The notes beneath the pieces were generated by a model, which was given only the letters and a program-made list of their open reading frames with translations, did no database searches and had not been told where the DNA came from. Shown here one piece after another: positions 18,436-28,100 of a DNA stretch of 64,000 bases (within the stretch, counting starts at the first letter, position 1; every line of letters starts with the position of its first letter). Source of the stretch: Bacillota bacterium (GTDB taxonomy: Bacteria; Bacillota; Clostridia; Acetivibrionales; DSM-2933). A program made the translations under genes and the position numbers. The stretch is from contig JAEYYB010000036.1 of the NCBI GenBank assembly GCA_023430975.1, positions 62,001 through 126,000 of the forward strand, written 5' to 3'.

Positions 18436-20967
18436 ATGAAACTTGCGTTTTCAACTCTCGGTTGTCCCGACTTCAGTTGGAACGATATCTATTCCATGGC
18501 TAAGGATCTTGGCTTTGATGGCATAGAAATCCGTGGACTAGGCAACGAGATTTTTGCTGTACAGGCACAGCCTTTCACTGAATCCCAGCTTCCACAGACT
18601 GTGAAAAAGCTTTCTGAGTTACGTCTTGAAATTCCATGTCTTTCTTCCGGATGCTGCTTGAAGTATGCTGAAAATGCCGAGAAAAACCATGAAGAGATTA
18701 TGCATTATATCATGTTGGCTTCCAAACTCAGTACGCCGTATATCCGAATTTTAGCTGATGCAGAACCGGGGCCTACCGGCGAAGTGGATGACAGTGTTGT
18801 ACTTGCTGCACTTAAGAGACTTGTTCCAGCTGCAGAAGAACATGGTGTTACCTTGTTGGTAGAAACAAACGGAGTATACTCAGACACTGAACGCCTATGT
18901 AAACTCTTAAATCAGGTGGCAAGTGATGCTGTTGCCGCATTGTGGGATATGCACCACCCTTACAGATTTGCAGGTGAGAAGCCTGGAAAGACTGTACAAA
19001 ACCTCGGTGCTTATATTAAGTATGTTCATATCAAAGATTCGGTAATGGAAGACGTAAAGCCTAAATATCGTATGATGGGAGAAGGGGATTTACCAATCGA
19101 TGAAATGATGAGGGCGTTGCGTTCAATAAACTACGAAGGTTATGTTTCGCTTGAATGGGTTAAACGCTGGGCAGCCGATCTTGATGATGCCGGTGTTGTG
19201 TTCCCTAACTTTGCTAACTATATGAGTCGCTATACTGAAGAAAGTGCTGTAAAAGGCCGTCTCTTTGACAATAATACCAAGACAGGAAAATATGTTTGGG
19301 AAAAGGATACGCTTATTGATCTTACATTTCCTCAAGTGCTTGATAGAATGGTAGATGAATTTCCGGATCAGTATGCATTCCGATATACAACATTGGATTA
19401 TACCAGAACTTATTCGGAATTCCGTGATGATGTTGATCGGTTTGCACGTACCCTGATTGCACTTGGTGTAAAGCAGGGAGATCATGTTGCTATTTGGGCA
19501 ACCAATGTTCCGCAGTGGTTTATTACCTTCTGGGCAGCGACCAAGATCGGCGCTGTGCTTGTAACTGTAAATACTGCTTACAAGATATATGAAGCCGAAT
19601 ACCTGCTTCGTCAATCGGATACTCATACACTTGTTATGATAGATGGCTACAAGGATTCAGACTATGTTGGTATTATCAAGGAGCTTTGTCCGGAACTTGA
19701 AACTACTGAAGCAGGCAAGCCACTATATTTGAAGAGATTGCCTTTCCTGCGCAATATTATTACAGTAGATTCAAAGCAGAAAGGTTGCCTTACCTGGGAA
19801 GAGGCTAATGCTATGGCCGATAGAGTTCCCATTGAAGAGGTCTACCGCCGTGCACTTTCCATAAATAGACACGATGTGTGTAACATGCAGTATACTTCAG
19901 GAACCACTGGGTTCCCTAAGGGTGTCATGCTTACCCATTATAATGTTGTAAACAATGGTAAAAATATTGGAGACTGTATGGATTTTTCAACTGCTGACCG
20001 TTTGATGATTCATGTACCGATGTTCCACTGTTTCGGTATGGTGCTTGCAATGACAGCTTCAATGACCCACGGTGTTACCATGTCTCCTATACCCTATTTT
20101 TCTCCCAAGCAGTCCCTTGAATGTATTAACAAGGAAAAGATTACTGCATTCCATGGGGTTCCTACTATGTTTATTGCAATGCTTGAGCATGAGGATTTTG
20201 CAAAGACGGACTTCTCTTATATGAGAACAGGTATTATGGCAGGAAGTCCATGTCCTGTAAAGGTTATGCAGGATGTAGTTGATAAGATGAACATGAAAGA
20301 AATTACAATAGTGTTTGGACAGACAGAGTCTTCGCCTGGCTGTACCCAGAGCCGTGTAAATGACTCAATTGAGCTTCGCGTTAATACTGTGGGTCGTGCA
20401 CTTCCAGGAGTTGAATGTAAAATTGTTGATCCTGAGACAGGAAAGGATTTACCTCCGAACACCGACGGTGAATTTGTTGCTCGCGGTTACAATATTATGA
20501 AGGGTTATTATAAGATGCCTGAGGCAACTGCCGCGGCAATTGATGAAGATGGATGGCTCCATACAGGGGATTTGGCAAGATGTGATGAAAATGGATACTA
20601 CAAAATTACCGGCCGTATCAAGGATATGATTATTCGAGGCGGGGAGAATATTTATCCCAAGGAGATTGAAGATTTTATATATACACATCCGAAAGTTAAG
20701 GATGTTCAAGTTATTGGCGTACCGGATAAGCAGTACGGTGAGGAAATTATGGCATGCGTCATACTCAAGGATGGTGAAAAAATCACTGTTGATGAACTTA
20801 AAGATTACATCCGCTCACATATGGCAAAGCATAAAACACCTCGGTACATTGATTTTGTAACGGAGTTTCCGATGAATGCTGCAGGTAAGATTATGAAATA
20901 TAAGATGCGTGAACAGGCGGTTGAAAAGCTTGGATTGCAGGCAGATAGCAGTATTGTTACTGCATGA
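18436..20967 (+). CDS. Fusion of sugar-phosphate isomerase/epimerase-like TIM barrel and AMP-forming acyl-CoA synthetase
   Basis: An 843-residue two-domain protein. Residues 1-265 are a xylose-isomerase-like TIM barrel whose metal ligands look intact (LLVETNG, WDMHHPY, VHIKD, SLEW). Residues 295-840 are an ANL superfamily enzyme with YTSGTTGFPKGVMLTH (486-501), GQTESSP, the hinge region GWLHTGDLA...GRIKDMIIRGGENIYPKE and the C-terminal catalytic lysine in PMNAAGKIMKYK. It would activate a carboxylic acid as an acyl-adenylate and pass it to CoA; the barrel may make or modify that acid. The start at 18436 has AGGAGG nine bases upstream. Expression is under the upstream T-box, so it should respond to starvation for one amino acid, perhaps leucine. 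The substrate is unknown. Confidence 0.88.
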   Translation: MKLAFSTLGCPDFSWNDIYSMAKDLGFDGIEIRGLGNEIFAVQAQPFTESQLPQTVKKLSELRLEIPCLSSGCCLKYAENAEKNHEEIMHYIMLASKLSTPYIRILADAEPGPTGEVDDSVVLAALKRLVPAAEEHGVTLLVETNGVYSDTERLCKLLNQVASDAVAALWDMHHPYRFAGEKPGKTVQNLGAYIKYVHIKDSVMEDVKPKYRMMGEGDLPIDEMMRALRSINYEGYVSLEWVKRWAADLDDAGVVFPNFANYMSRYTEESAVKGRLFDNNTKTGKYVWEKDTLIDLTFPQVLDRMVDEFPDQYAFRYTTLDYTRTYSEFRDDVDRFARTLIALGVKQGDHVAIWATNVPQWFITFWAATKIGAVLVTVNTAYKIYEAEYLLRQSDTHTLVMIDGYKDSDYVGIIKELCPELETTEAGKPLYLKRLPFLRNIITVDSKQKGCLTWEEANAMADRVPIEEVYRRALSINRHDVCNMQYTSGTTGFPKGVMLTHYNVVNNGKNIGDCMDFSTADRLMIHVPMFHCFGMVLAMTASMTHGVTMSPIPYFSPKQSLECINKEKITAFHGVPTMFIAMLEHEDFAKTDFSYMRTGIMAGSPCPVKVMQDVVDKMNMKEITIVFGQTESSPGCTQSRVNDSIELRVNTVGRALPGVECKIVDPETGKDLPPNTDGEFVARGYNIMKGYYKMPEATAAAIDEDGWLHTGDLARCDENGYYKITGRIKDMIIRGGENIYPKEIEDFIYTHPKVKDVQVIGVPDKQYGEEIMACVILKDGEKITVDELKDYIRSHMAKHKTPRYIDFVTEFPMNAAGKIMKYKMREQAVEKLGLQADSSIVTA

Positions 20968-20979
20968 TGAGAATAACAG

Positions 20980-21018
20980 ATGGGCAGGGGAGTGAAGCTT
21001 CTCTGCCCATTATTTAAT
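20980..21018 (+). terminator. Terminator of the fusion gene
   Basis: ATGGGCAGGGGAG and CTTCTCTGCCCAT form the stem, followed by TATTTAAT. It separates this gene from the P-loop ATPase gene. Confidence 0.7.
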
Positions 21019-21164
21019 ATATCCCATAAATTTCTGTGTTTTTTCAAAGTATGGTTGGTAGCAGCCAGATCACTTTTATTTAATAATTCCCAAATTGCAC
21101 ACTGATACATATATTAATATTGCAGTGAAGAGGCTGCAATATTAACCTAATGGAGGGGATTATT

Positions 21165-22244
21165 ATGTCTCAGGGCAAATCTAGGGACCTGTTTCCAGGA
21201 GGAAATACATCTCTTGGTTTTTTTAGTTACTACAGCAACATTATGACTCAGGAAGAGGCTAACAGAATTTTTGTCATCAAGGGCGGACCTGGTGTTGGAA
21301 AGTCGACTTTCATGAAAAAAATAGGGGCACAAATGCAGAGCAGTGGATATGATGTGGAATATTTACATTGTTCATCCGACAACAACTCGTTAGATGGAGT
21401 TAAAATTCCTGAGCTGAAAATTGTGTTTGTAGATGGTACAGCACCACACATAGTAGACCCCAAAAACCCTGGAGCAGTGGATGAAATTCTGAATTTCGGG
21501 GATTTTTGGAATGAAGAGGGCATACGTGCAAACAAGGACAAAATTATTAAGACCAATAACGAGATAGGGTACATATTTTCAAGAGCATACAAGTATTTAA
21601 AGGCTGCTTATTCAATCTATGAAGGAAGTGCAGGTATTTATTCCGAGGCATTGAATAAAGGAGAAATGAACAAATTTACTGATAAGTTAATCAGTGACTT
21701 GTTTAATGGCATTCCGGCAGGCGGAAATGGAAAGCTAAGGAGCATGTTTGCAAGTGCTATGACACCTAATGGGCTATGTAACTATCTCGATACTATATTG
21801 ACAACTGAAAAGGTTTATGAAATTAAAGGTGATTTGGGAACAGGTGAGGATAAGATCCTTGAAAAGGTCAAGACGGCTGCAATAGAGAGAGGTTACTATG
21901 TTGAAGCCTATTATTGTGCTCTGAATCCTTACAAGCTTGACCATATGGTTATTCCGGACATGAACCTGGCATTCACTACAACCAACAGCTATCATGGTTC
22001 ATCAGTGGAGAAGTTTGCTGTCATTGATATGCTGTCTTATATGGATAAAGATATATTGATGCATTATAAGGGTGATCTGGATCAGAATCTCAAGGACTTC
22101 GAGCACCTTTTGTCTAATGGCCTTAAAACCATCAAAAGGGCAAAGGCTTTACACGATGAGCTTGAAACTTATTTTGTGCCTAATATAAGATTCGAGGAAA
22201 TTGATAAGTTTTACGAAAAAATATTAGCTAGAATTAAGCCATAG
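21165..22244 (+). CDS. P-loop ATPase of the PRK06851 type, function unknown
   Basis: A 359-residue cytosolic protein with two Walker-like halves. The first has GGPGVGKSTFMKKIG (Walker A), and a later segment (YEIKGDLGTGEDKILEKV) aligns as a second, degenerate nucleotide-binding start. Such ATPases are common in spore-forming Firmicutes and have no assigned reaction. The ATG at 21165 is preceded by GGAGGGG; an ATG at 21150 overlaps that site and is rejected. A terminator follows at 22264, so it is a single-gene unit. Confidence 0.78.
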   Translation: MSQGKSRDLFPGGNTSLGFFSYYSNIMTQEEANRIFVIKGGPGVGKSTFMKKIGAQMQSSGYDVEYLHCSSDNNSLDGVKIPELKIVFVDGTAPHIVDPKNPGAVDEILNFGDFWNEEGIRANKDKIIKTNNEIGYIFSRAYKYLKAAYSIYEGSAGIYSEALNKGEMNKFTDKLISDLFNGIPAGGNGKLRSMFASAMTPNGLCNYLDTILTTEKVYEIKGDLGTGEDKILEKVKTAAIERGYYVEAYYCALNPYKLDHMVIPDMNLAFTTTNSYHGSSVEKFAVIDMLSYMDKDILMHYKGDLDQNLKDFEHLLSNGLKTIKRAKALHDELETYFVPNIRFEEIDKFYEKILARIKP

Positions 22245-22263
22245 AAAAAGTATGATGTATGCA

Positions 22264-22300
22264 AAGGGGACTTACCATAAAAATAAGTCCCCTTAAGTTT
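22264..22300 (+). terminator. Terminator of the P-loop ATPase gene
   Basis: AAGGGGACTTA and TAAGTCCCCTT pair around a short A-rich loop and run into AAGTTTATG. Confidence 0.75.
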
Positions 22301-22460
22301 ATGTCCGAAGATAATTTAAAATCATTGTAGAGCTCTATAAATAAGAGAAAATCAAATATTAAAACGGTTCATACATTATAGCATTATTTATACATTTGTG
22401 AGATAATGATGAATAACATCCTGATTTTATCATTATTATACATGTTTTGGGAGTAAACTT

Positions 22461-23234
22461 ATGAGTAGAGCACTTGTTTTATATTTTTCAGGCACTAATA
22501 ACACTAAATATATTGCCGAAATGTTTAAAAAATCTTTTGAAAATAGAAATATCCAGGCAGATATTTATGATATCTTAAAATATAATGAGGATAAAAATAT
22601 TAAATATGACTATTTGGTTGCAGGATCGCCAATATATATTGAACTTTATTCAAAAATATTTATTGATAATGTCAAAAAGAAAGTTGATAAAAACACTAAG
22701 ATCAAATCCATTTTCTTTGCTACACAAGCTGCAAAATCCTTAACACCGAGCTTTAATGAAGTATGTAATTATTTTAAAAATACTGAAGTTGAAATAACGC
22801 AAACGGATTTTTTCCAAATGCCCAATAATTATTATAATTTTTTGTTCGCCAAGACACCTATTTCGCAATATGAAACTTTAAAAAATACTGCTATTGAGAA
22901 AGTAGACCTAATGGTGGATAAATTCTTATCAGGGGACAGGAATATTAAGAAAGTGTCTGATACAAGATACTATTTTACAAAGATAGTTTATATGCTATGC
23001 AGCAAATTTTATATACCGGCAGTTGGAGGCAAAGTATCCATTAATAAAAAAAGGTGCATAAAATGTGGCATTTGTGAAAAAAATTGCCCTACTAATAGTT
23101 TAAATATTGGCAATAAAGCTCCAATTTCGAAAGGGTGTACCATGTGTCAGAGGTGCATGAGTAACTGTCCTGTAAATGCATTTATGTATAAAAATAAAGA
23201 GATTGAAATATATGAGCCTATAGAATCTGCTTAG
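22461..23234 (+). CDS. EFR1-type flavodoxin/ferredoxin fusion
   Basis: A 257-residue cytosolic electron carrier. The N-terminus is a flavodoxin-like FMN domain (ALVLYFSGTNNTKYIA, then YLVAGSPIYIELYS). The C-terminus carries two 4Fe-4S motifs (CIKCGICEKNCP and CTMCQRCMSNCP). The domain order and size match the EFR1 family of clostridia, whose partners are mostly unknown. It lies 100 bases upstream of the ArsR-hgcAB operon but has its own upstream region and is separated by the ArsR operator, so co-regulation is not shown. A role in supplying electrons to HgcA/HgcB is possible but is only inferred from position. Confidence 0.88.
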   Translation: MSRALVLYFSGTNNTKYIAEMFKKSFENRNIQADIYDILKYNEDKNIKYDYLVAGSPIYIELYSKIFIDNVKKKVDKNTKIKSIFFATQAAKSLTPSFNEVCNYFKNTEVEITQTDFFQMPNNYYNFLFAKTPISQYETLKNTAIEKVDLMVDKFLSGDRNIKKVSDTRYYFTKIVYMLCSKFYIPAVGGKVSINKKRCIKCGICEKNCPTNSLNIGNKAPISKGCTMCQRCMSNCPVNAFMYKNKEIEIYEPIESA

Positions 23235-23281
23235 GTATGCCCCAAATATAATTTTCTGCGTAATTTCACTTTCCTTATTTA

Positions 23282-23329
23282 TTTACATTTTTATTCAATT
23301 ATCATATAATTATATGTGTATATGATAAT
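23282..23329 (+). promoter_or_regulatory. Promoter and ArsR operator of the arsR-hgcA-hgcB operon
   Basis: TTTACA at 23282-23287 and TATAAT at 23305-23310 are spaced by 17 bases. A perfect 11-bp inverted repeat, ATTATCATATA (23298-23308) and TATATGATAAT (23319-23329), covers the -10. ArsR/SmtB repressors bind such ATA-rich palindromes, so the protein encoded just downstream probably blocks this promoter. Confidence 0.75.
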
Positions 23330-23353
23330 GTATTGATTAAGGAGGTATCCCAA

Positions 23354-23737
23354 TTGGATGATTTATTAAACTTATTTGGTATTTTGTCGGATAAAACAAG
23401 GCTGCGAATTTTGCTGCTGCTTATGGATAAAGAGCTATGCGTATGTGAAATATTTGCAGCTCTTCATATGTCACAGCCCAGAGTATCCAGGCAGCTGGCA
23501 ATACTTAAACAGTCAAAAATTATAAAAGACAGACGTGAGGGTAAATGGATATATTACAGGATCGATCAAAATGACTACACAAAGAAGCTGATGAGCATCA
23601 TTTCCCTTTTGCCTGACTGGCTCAGCAATGATTCTGAGTTCAATAATGATAAATCAATGCTTAATAAAATTTCCTCCATGAAAAACAAGCTTTCGAGCTG
23701 CCAATGTGTTACGGCTGGAGGTGAAAATAATGGATAA
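23354..23737 (+). CDS. ArsR/SmtB family metalloregulator, first gene of the hgcAB operon
   Basis: A 127-residue winged-helix repressor. The start is TTG at 23354, because AAGGAGGT ends seven bases before it; an earlier TTG at 23333 precedes the ribosome site. The recognition region is MSQPRVSRQLAILK, and the ELCVCEIFA segment just before it carries the paired cysteines of the arsenic/antimony- or cadmium-sensing site. The C-terminus adds SSCQC, further possible thiol ligands. Its stop overlaps the start of hgcA by eight bases, so the two are co-translated. Derepression by a thiophilic metal or metalloid is the likely logic; which metal is not shown by the sequence. Confidence 0.88.
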   Translation: MDDLLNLFGILSDKTRLRILLLLMDKELCVCEIFAALHMSQPRVSRQLAILKQSKIIKDRREGKWIYYRIDQNDYTKKLMSIISLLPDWLSNDSEFNNDKSMLNKISSMKNKLSSCQCVTAGGENNG

Positions 23738-24866
23738 TAAAAGCTGCTGCGGCTCAGAAGACAGGGATTCAAAAGCTAAAGAATTTATAAAGATAAATAC
23801 TCAAATTAACATTCCGGGTCAGTTTGGCTCTTTAGTATCGCCTCTCAATGGTAAATCATGCTGCTGTGGAGATGATATAAGAGATTCCATCACAAAAGTA
23901 TCAACAAAATTGACATTCAAAGACAAATTAGGTGGATGGAAAGCACGCTGGGGAATTAACAGGATGAATTATAAGGTTAATCCCGGAATCTACGCAGTTG
24001 GGGAGCCTGATAAAAGTTCACAGGTTTTGGTTACTGCAAATTATAAAATGACATTTGATACATTGAGAAAGGAGCTGTCAGGACTCAGTGTGTGGATTAT
24101 GGTACTTGATACAAAAGGTATTAATGTCTGGTGTGCTGCCGGAAAGGGAACATTTGGAACAAAAGAGCTCATTTCACGGATTGGTAAGACCGGGCTAAAT
24201 GATATTGTTTCACACAGAACATTGATATTGCCCCAATTGGGAGCACCTGGTGTCAGTGCCCATGAGGTTACAAGAAATACAGGTTTTAAAATAGTCTATG
24301 GGCCTGTAAGGGCAACTGACATTAAAGAATTTATCAGTTCAGGAATGAAGTCTACTGAGGAAATGCGAACAGTCAAATTCAGCACCTATGATCGATTGGT
24401 ATTAACACCTATGGAATTGGTACCTACTTTCAAGGTTTCTATGATTATTTTTGGAATACTATTTCTTCTCAATCTGGTTGCAGCCAAACCTTTTGGAATG
24501 GTTGATTTTTATGGGTATGCAGGTGCTATTATCACAGGCTGTGTACTTACTCCTGTTCTGCTTCCATGGATTCCGGGAAAAGCATTTGCATGGAAGGGAT
24601 GGCTCTTGGGATTTCTATGGGCCATTGTAGTAAATTTAATTAATGGATGGCCGCAGTCACCTACCTACAGTTTGGTAAGGGCTTTGGGGTATATGTTCAT
24701 TCTACCGGCAGTATCTTCATTTTATGCTATGAATTTTACCGGGTCGTCCACATACACTTCATTTTCAGGAGTTTTGAAAGAAATGAAAATAGCGATTCCC
24801 TTCATAATTGCAATGATTGCATCAGGTGCTGTAATGATTTTACTAAACAGCTTTATAGGGCTTTAA
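23730..24866 (+). CDS. hgcA: Mercury methylation corrinoid protein HgcA
   Basis: A 378-residue membrane corrinoid protein that transfers a methyl group from its cobalamin to Hg(II), giving methylmercury; the physiological role is not known. The diagnostic cap-helix motif NVWCAAGK lies at residues 132-139 (24123-24146), with Cys135 as the lower cobalt ligand. Five hydrophobic segments fill residues 225-378, matching the five-helix membrane domain. The start at 23730 has GGAGGTG at the right distance and overlaps arsR. The first 50 residues are unusual in having SCCGS (5-9) and SCCCG (43-47), which look like extra thiol sites. hgcB follows after ten bases. Confidence 0.95.
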   Translation: MDNKSCCGSEDRDSKAKEFIKINTQINIPGQFGSLVSPLNGKSCCCGDDIRDSITKVSTKLTFKDKLGGWKARWGINRMNYKVNPGIYAVGEPDKSSQVLVTANYKMTFDTLRKELSGLSVWIMVLDTKGINVWCAAGKGTFGTKELISRIGKTGLNDIVSHRTLILPQLGAPGVSAHEVTRNTGFKIVYGPVRATDIKEFISSGMKSTEEMRTVKFSTYDRLVLTPMELVPTFKVSMIIFGILFLLNLVAAKPFGMVDFYGYAGAIITGCVLTPVLLPWIPGKAFAWKGWLLGFLWAIVVNLINGWPQSPTYSLVRALGYMFILPAVSSFYAMNFTGSSTYTSFSGVLKEMKIAIPFIIAMIASGAVMILLNSFIGL

Positions 24867-24876
24867 GGAGGGCGTT

Positions 24877-25176
24877 ATGAAGAATAGATATTTAAAAAAT
24901 GTGTCGACATTAAAATTAAGTACTGATAAATGTACTGGCTGTGGCAGGTGTCTGGAGGTCTGTCCTCACGAAGTGTTTGAATTGAAAAACGGCAAGTCCC
25001 AAATAATCGACAGGGATGCTTGTATGGAGTGCGGAGCGTGTGCGAAAAATTGCCCATTCAATGCGATAGATGTAAAGCCGGGTGTTGGTTGTGCATATGC
25101 TATAATTATGGGCTGGCTGACCGGTACAGAGCCTAGCTGTGATTGTTCTGGCGGCAGCAACAGTGGATGCTGCTAA
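24877..25176 (+). CDS. hgcB: Ferredoxin-like mercury methylation protein HgcB
   Basis: A 99-residue 2[4Fe-4S] protein that reduces the HgcA corrinoid and is required with HgcA for methylation. Cluster ligands are CTGCGRCLEVCP (19-30) and CMECGACAKNCP (49-60). The family-specific Cys72 in GVGCAYAII and the C-terminal thiols (CDC at 88-90 and CC at 98-99), thought to handle mercury, are all present. GGAGG lies six bases before the ATG. Its stop codon abuts the stop codon of the oppositely oriented HEAT-repeat gene with no base between, so any terminator must lie inside that gene. Confidence 0.96.
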   Translation: MKNRYLKNVSTLKLSTDKCTGCGRCLEVCPHEVFELKNGKSQIIDRDACMECGACAKNCPFNAIDVKPGVGCAYAIIMGWLTGTEPSCDCSGGSNSGCC

Positions 25177-28100
25177 TCATTTGGCTAAAATGGAATCAAT
25201 GATTTCTCTGTACCTGTGCTGATGGTCAGGGCGTGATTTATTCTCTGCTTTCTTTAAGTAGGGGATGGTGCAAGCTCCCATTAGTTTCAGGCCTTCAGCA
25301 GCATATTTGCACAGTTTTGGGTTATTACTTGCGAGGAAGTCAACAATTGCAGGAATGGCAGCTTCGTACTTTGAAAATGCCAATGTCTGAATGGCACTTT
25401 TTACAACATCAATTTTTGTATCCTGCAACAGCTTGCATGTTATATTTAAATAGTGTTTCTTGTCTGCAATTTTTCTAAGACATCTATATGCAGCGGATCT
25501 AACTTTGGAGTCAGGGTGTTCAATCAGCTCGGTAACAGCCATTACAGCATCTTTTTCTTTGTATTTTGCCAGTCCTTTTAATGCAGCAATAACTCGTTTG
25601 CTATCGTTGCTTCTTGCATCAGTTATCAAGCTGGGCAGCTGATTGGCCTCTTTGTTTAACTCCCTACTGGTTTTGCTTATTGGTTCATGCAATTCATTAT
25701 AGGTTTTGTAAAGGTCATCTATATCATTTTCGTCGAGAAATAAGGGCTTAAAACTCTTTATTTCGGGAAGCTCTGATATATCTCGAATTAATAGGCAAGG
25801 ATCTATTGATTCAAGTAATTTGTATGATTCGTTAGAAATGGATTCATCTGCATGCTGACATAATTTTTGGAGCCATGATATATAATCCGTAAGCTTATAG
25901 GTATAGATGCCTGAAACCAGCTTTAATAATCTTACAGTCCAGTCATTTGTTTGGCAGTTTATTTGTTCGATGTACCAACTTTCAGAGAAAGAGGAGAATG
26001 TTTTTTGTAATATAGGATTGTATTTTTTATCCAGCTTTACTTTTCCTTCCAGATAAGCAGAAAAAACCTGCTTATGCCCTGAACTTGTTTCATCCCGATC
26101 TAGAATGGCTTCAGCAGCTTTTTTTCTTACTACAGGATCCGGATCATCAAGCAAATTCAATAAATGATCTTTATAATCATTATTGTATATAGTTTCATTG
26201 GAGAAACTGATTTTTTTAAATTCAATTTCGTTATTAATTTCCTCGAATTTTCTATCTGTCCAGGAAGGCACGTTTAAGGCAAGTTCATTAATTATGTCAT
26301 CAATGATATTCCTATTATTTCTTGGTCCTAAATACTCTGATTTATACGCATCTTTCAATAATGCAGCTTTGCTCGGTACATTATCAAGCTTGGATATGGT
26401 ATTGTAAATATCTGAATCCAGCAAAATGCAATTGCATTGTTTGATTAGTTTATAAGTCCAGCCGTATTCCTTGCTTTTTAGAATGGTGCTTTTTCTGATA
26501 TCTTCAGCTATTTTAATTGCCATTGGCATTGGCAGCATACCAATTGTTTTATGCAATACTTTGAAAAATTCTTCTGACGTGTTTAATGTCAAAACATCAG
26601 ACTCAAGAATCTTTAGCAGTACAGATATTTTATCTGCCAATATTTCATAATGTGAATCGGTAAATGCTTTTTGTGCTGTATCTAGAAAGTTTTCTAGGAA
26701 TTCTCTGCAAATTTCGTCTGTATCATTAATGAAATCCAGCCATTCTTCTAAATAATTTATTAGAATAAATCGCAATTCAGGTCCGGACATAGAGCTGTTT
26801 TTAAGAAAATTCCGTATTTCATTTTTATCCCCGATTTTATAGACTTGCCTTACTGTATTGGATGTTTGCTCCTTGTTTGAAAGAACCTTCTCGAAATAGG
26901 ATTTATAAATATTGTCTTCGCTATTTATTAAATCTATGATGTTGCCGTCTGAAAGCCTAATTTGACTGTTCACTACAGCGTCTAAAATCATTTGAGCTGA
27001 TTTAGATTTGTTTCTCAAAAGGTTTTTTACTAATTCTCTATTTATACTACCATCAAATATTTTAAGTAAAAGTCCTGTCTTTCTTTCATCAGTTGAATTT
27101 TCAAGCTCACGCAATACAAGCGATAAATAACCTGAACCTGCAACAGCCTTTAATGCGTCAGTAAGTATCTGCCTGAATTGATCATTATCATGATAACCCG
27201 ACCAGAAAAGGATACTATTTACAGCTTTGTAATCACCAATTTTAATCAGTGCCTTTGCTGAGGTTTTCTTTATGTTCATGTTAGGGTGTTCAAGACATCT
27301 AACTACATAGCTACTTGCCCATGTTGCATTAAATTCTCCCATTGCAATAACAGCTTGCCGTATTGTTTCGATATCATCTTCTTCAATAAGTCTTAATAAA
27401 TCGAACGAGTAGCCTATGGCATGTTGCTTTACCAGACACCTGATCACCATCTTGCGGACTTGTGGTTCTTTGCTTCTAATTAGTTTCCTTAACCTTAGTG
27501 AAATATTATAATAACTAAGGCTTTCAATGACTTCCAGCAACATCCGCAATTCATCGGATAATAATGAATGGGTTTCAATTATCTCGAATATCATTTCGGA
27601 AAGTAGTATTTCCCCCGCTTCGCGGCTAGTTTTAGAGTTTAGTAAATAAACTGGTCTTAGTTTACCCATTGTAAAAAGCTTCTCACCAAATTTAATAATG
27701 GATTTTCTTATGTTGTAAGATACTATGGGTTGGCCATTATGATAGTTATCTTCAGAGTATTCAACATACCCATTTGCAGCTGATTCTGAAACATGTCTCA
27801 GTAAAAGATCAGATATTTCGGCTATTGTCTCTGTGCTTCCATATTTGCATAATGTTGAAAGTATCTCTTCCAAATCCAGATCATCCTTTTTAAACAGCAA
27901 TAATCTTAAGTCAGCTTTACTCATGGTTGGAATAATATCACTCAGTATACCAGACGGGATCTCTGATGGGTTAAGCGTTGCTTTTAAGATGTTTCTTTTG
28001 CCCTCGTCACTCAAATGCCACAGAATTGTTAATGCTTCTTTCCGATAAGGCAGTAGATATAAAGAAATATGTTTTTTTGACTCAACCCCTAATGCATACC

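Noticed and set aside
19123..19626. Leftward frame of 167 codons opposite the acyl-CoA synthetase fusion
   Set aside because: It is an antisense shadow of a conserved gene.
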